NCBI GenBank assembly: GCA_013213985.1
Contig: JABSSP010000006.1
Location: 1-5,663 of the forward strand
Length of the DNA stretch: 5,663 bases
Reading direction: 5' to 3'
Source of the DNA: Candidatus Babelota bacterium
GTDB lineage: Bacteria > Babelota > Babeliae > Babelales > Vermiphilaceae
The translations under genes were made by a program, and so were the position numbers. The notes under the pieces are model-generated. The model saw only the letters and a program-made list of their open reading frames with translations. It made no database searches and was not told the DNA's origin. Below, piece after piece: positions 5,645 to 5,663 of the stretch (its first letter is position 1; every line of letters begins with the position of its first letter).

Positions 5645-5663
5645 AGAGGTAATACTAGGACAG

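Noticed and set aside
1..5663. Giant-virus origin of the window itself
   Set aside because: The plant/virus-like epimerase/reductase raised this. However, same-strand gene packing with AAGGAG-type ribosome binding sites overlapping stops, and secretion leaders on most proteins, is bacterial organisation.

Overview
This window looks like a piece of a low-GC, AT-rich bacterial genome, most likely a host-associated lineage such as Candidatus Dependentiae (Babeliae/TM6), whose members live in amoebae and other protists. That assignment is inference. It rests on the base composition, compact operon with AAGGAG-type ribosome binding sites, unusual hydrophobic leader peptides on nearly every enzyme, and a sugar-nucleotide enzyme that resembles plant and giant-virus proteins more than the usual bacterial RmlC/RmlD pair. 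No rRNA, tRNA, transposase, CRISPR array or phage gene is visible.

Everything coding lies on the minus strand and reads from right to left as one apparent operon. A 145-nt leader region at the right edge (5519-5663) holds a candidate extended -10 promoter. The genes in order of transcription are: an NDP-hexose 4,6-dehydratase (5518-4370); a bifunctional NDP-4-keto-6-deoxyglucose 3,5-epimerase/4-reductase of the NRS/ER type (4352-3405); a SAM-dependent O-methyltransferase (3390-2623); a truncated GT-D fold glycosyltransferase remnant (2587-2309); a second, paralogous methyltransferase (2250-1522); an intact GT-D fold glycosyltransferase (1491-622); and the N-terminal part of a probable GT-A-like glycosyltransferase that runs off the left edge (589-1). 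Gaps between genes are 14 to about 60 nt and several ribosome binding sites abut or overlap the preceding stop codon.

The first two enzymes together would convert an NDP-glucose (UDP- or dTDP-) to NDP-L-rhamnose by the short two-protein route known from plants and some giant viruses. The methyltransferases resemble metal-dependent sugar O-methyltransferases of the MycE/TylF kind, and the GT-D and GT-A-like proteins would transfer sugars. The simplest joint reading is a cassette for making and attaching an O-methylated deoxysugar, probably rhamnose, in a surface or secreted glycan. Two features stand out. Nearly every protein, including those needing NAD(P)H, SAM or nucleotide sugars, begins with a signal-peptide-like segment. 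The methyltransferase/GT-D pair has also been duplicated in tandem, with one GT-D copy decayed.
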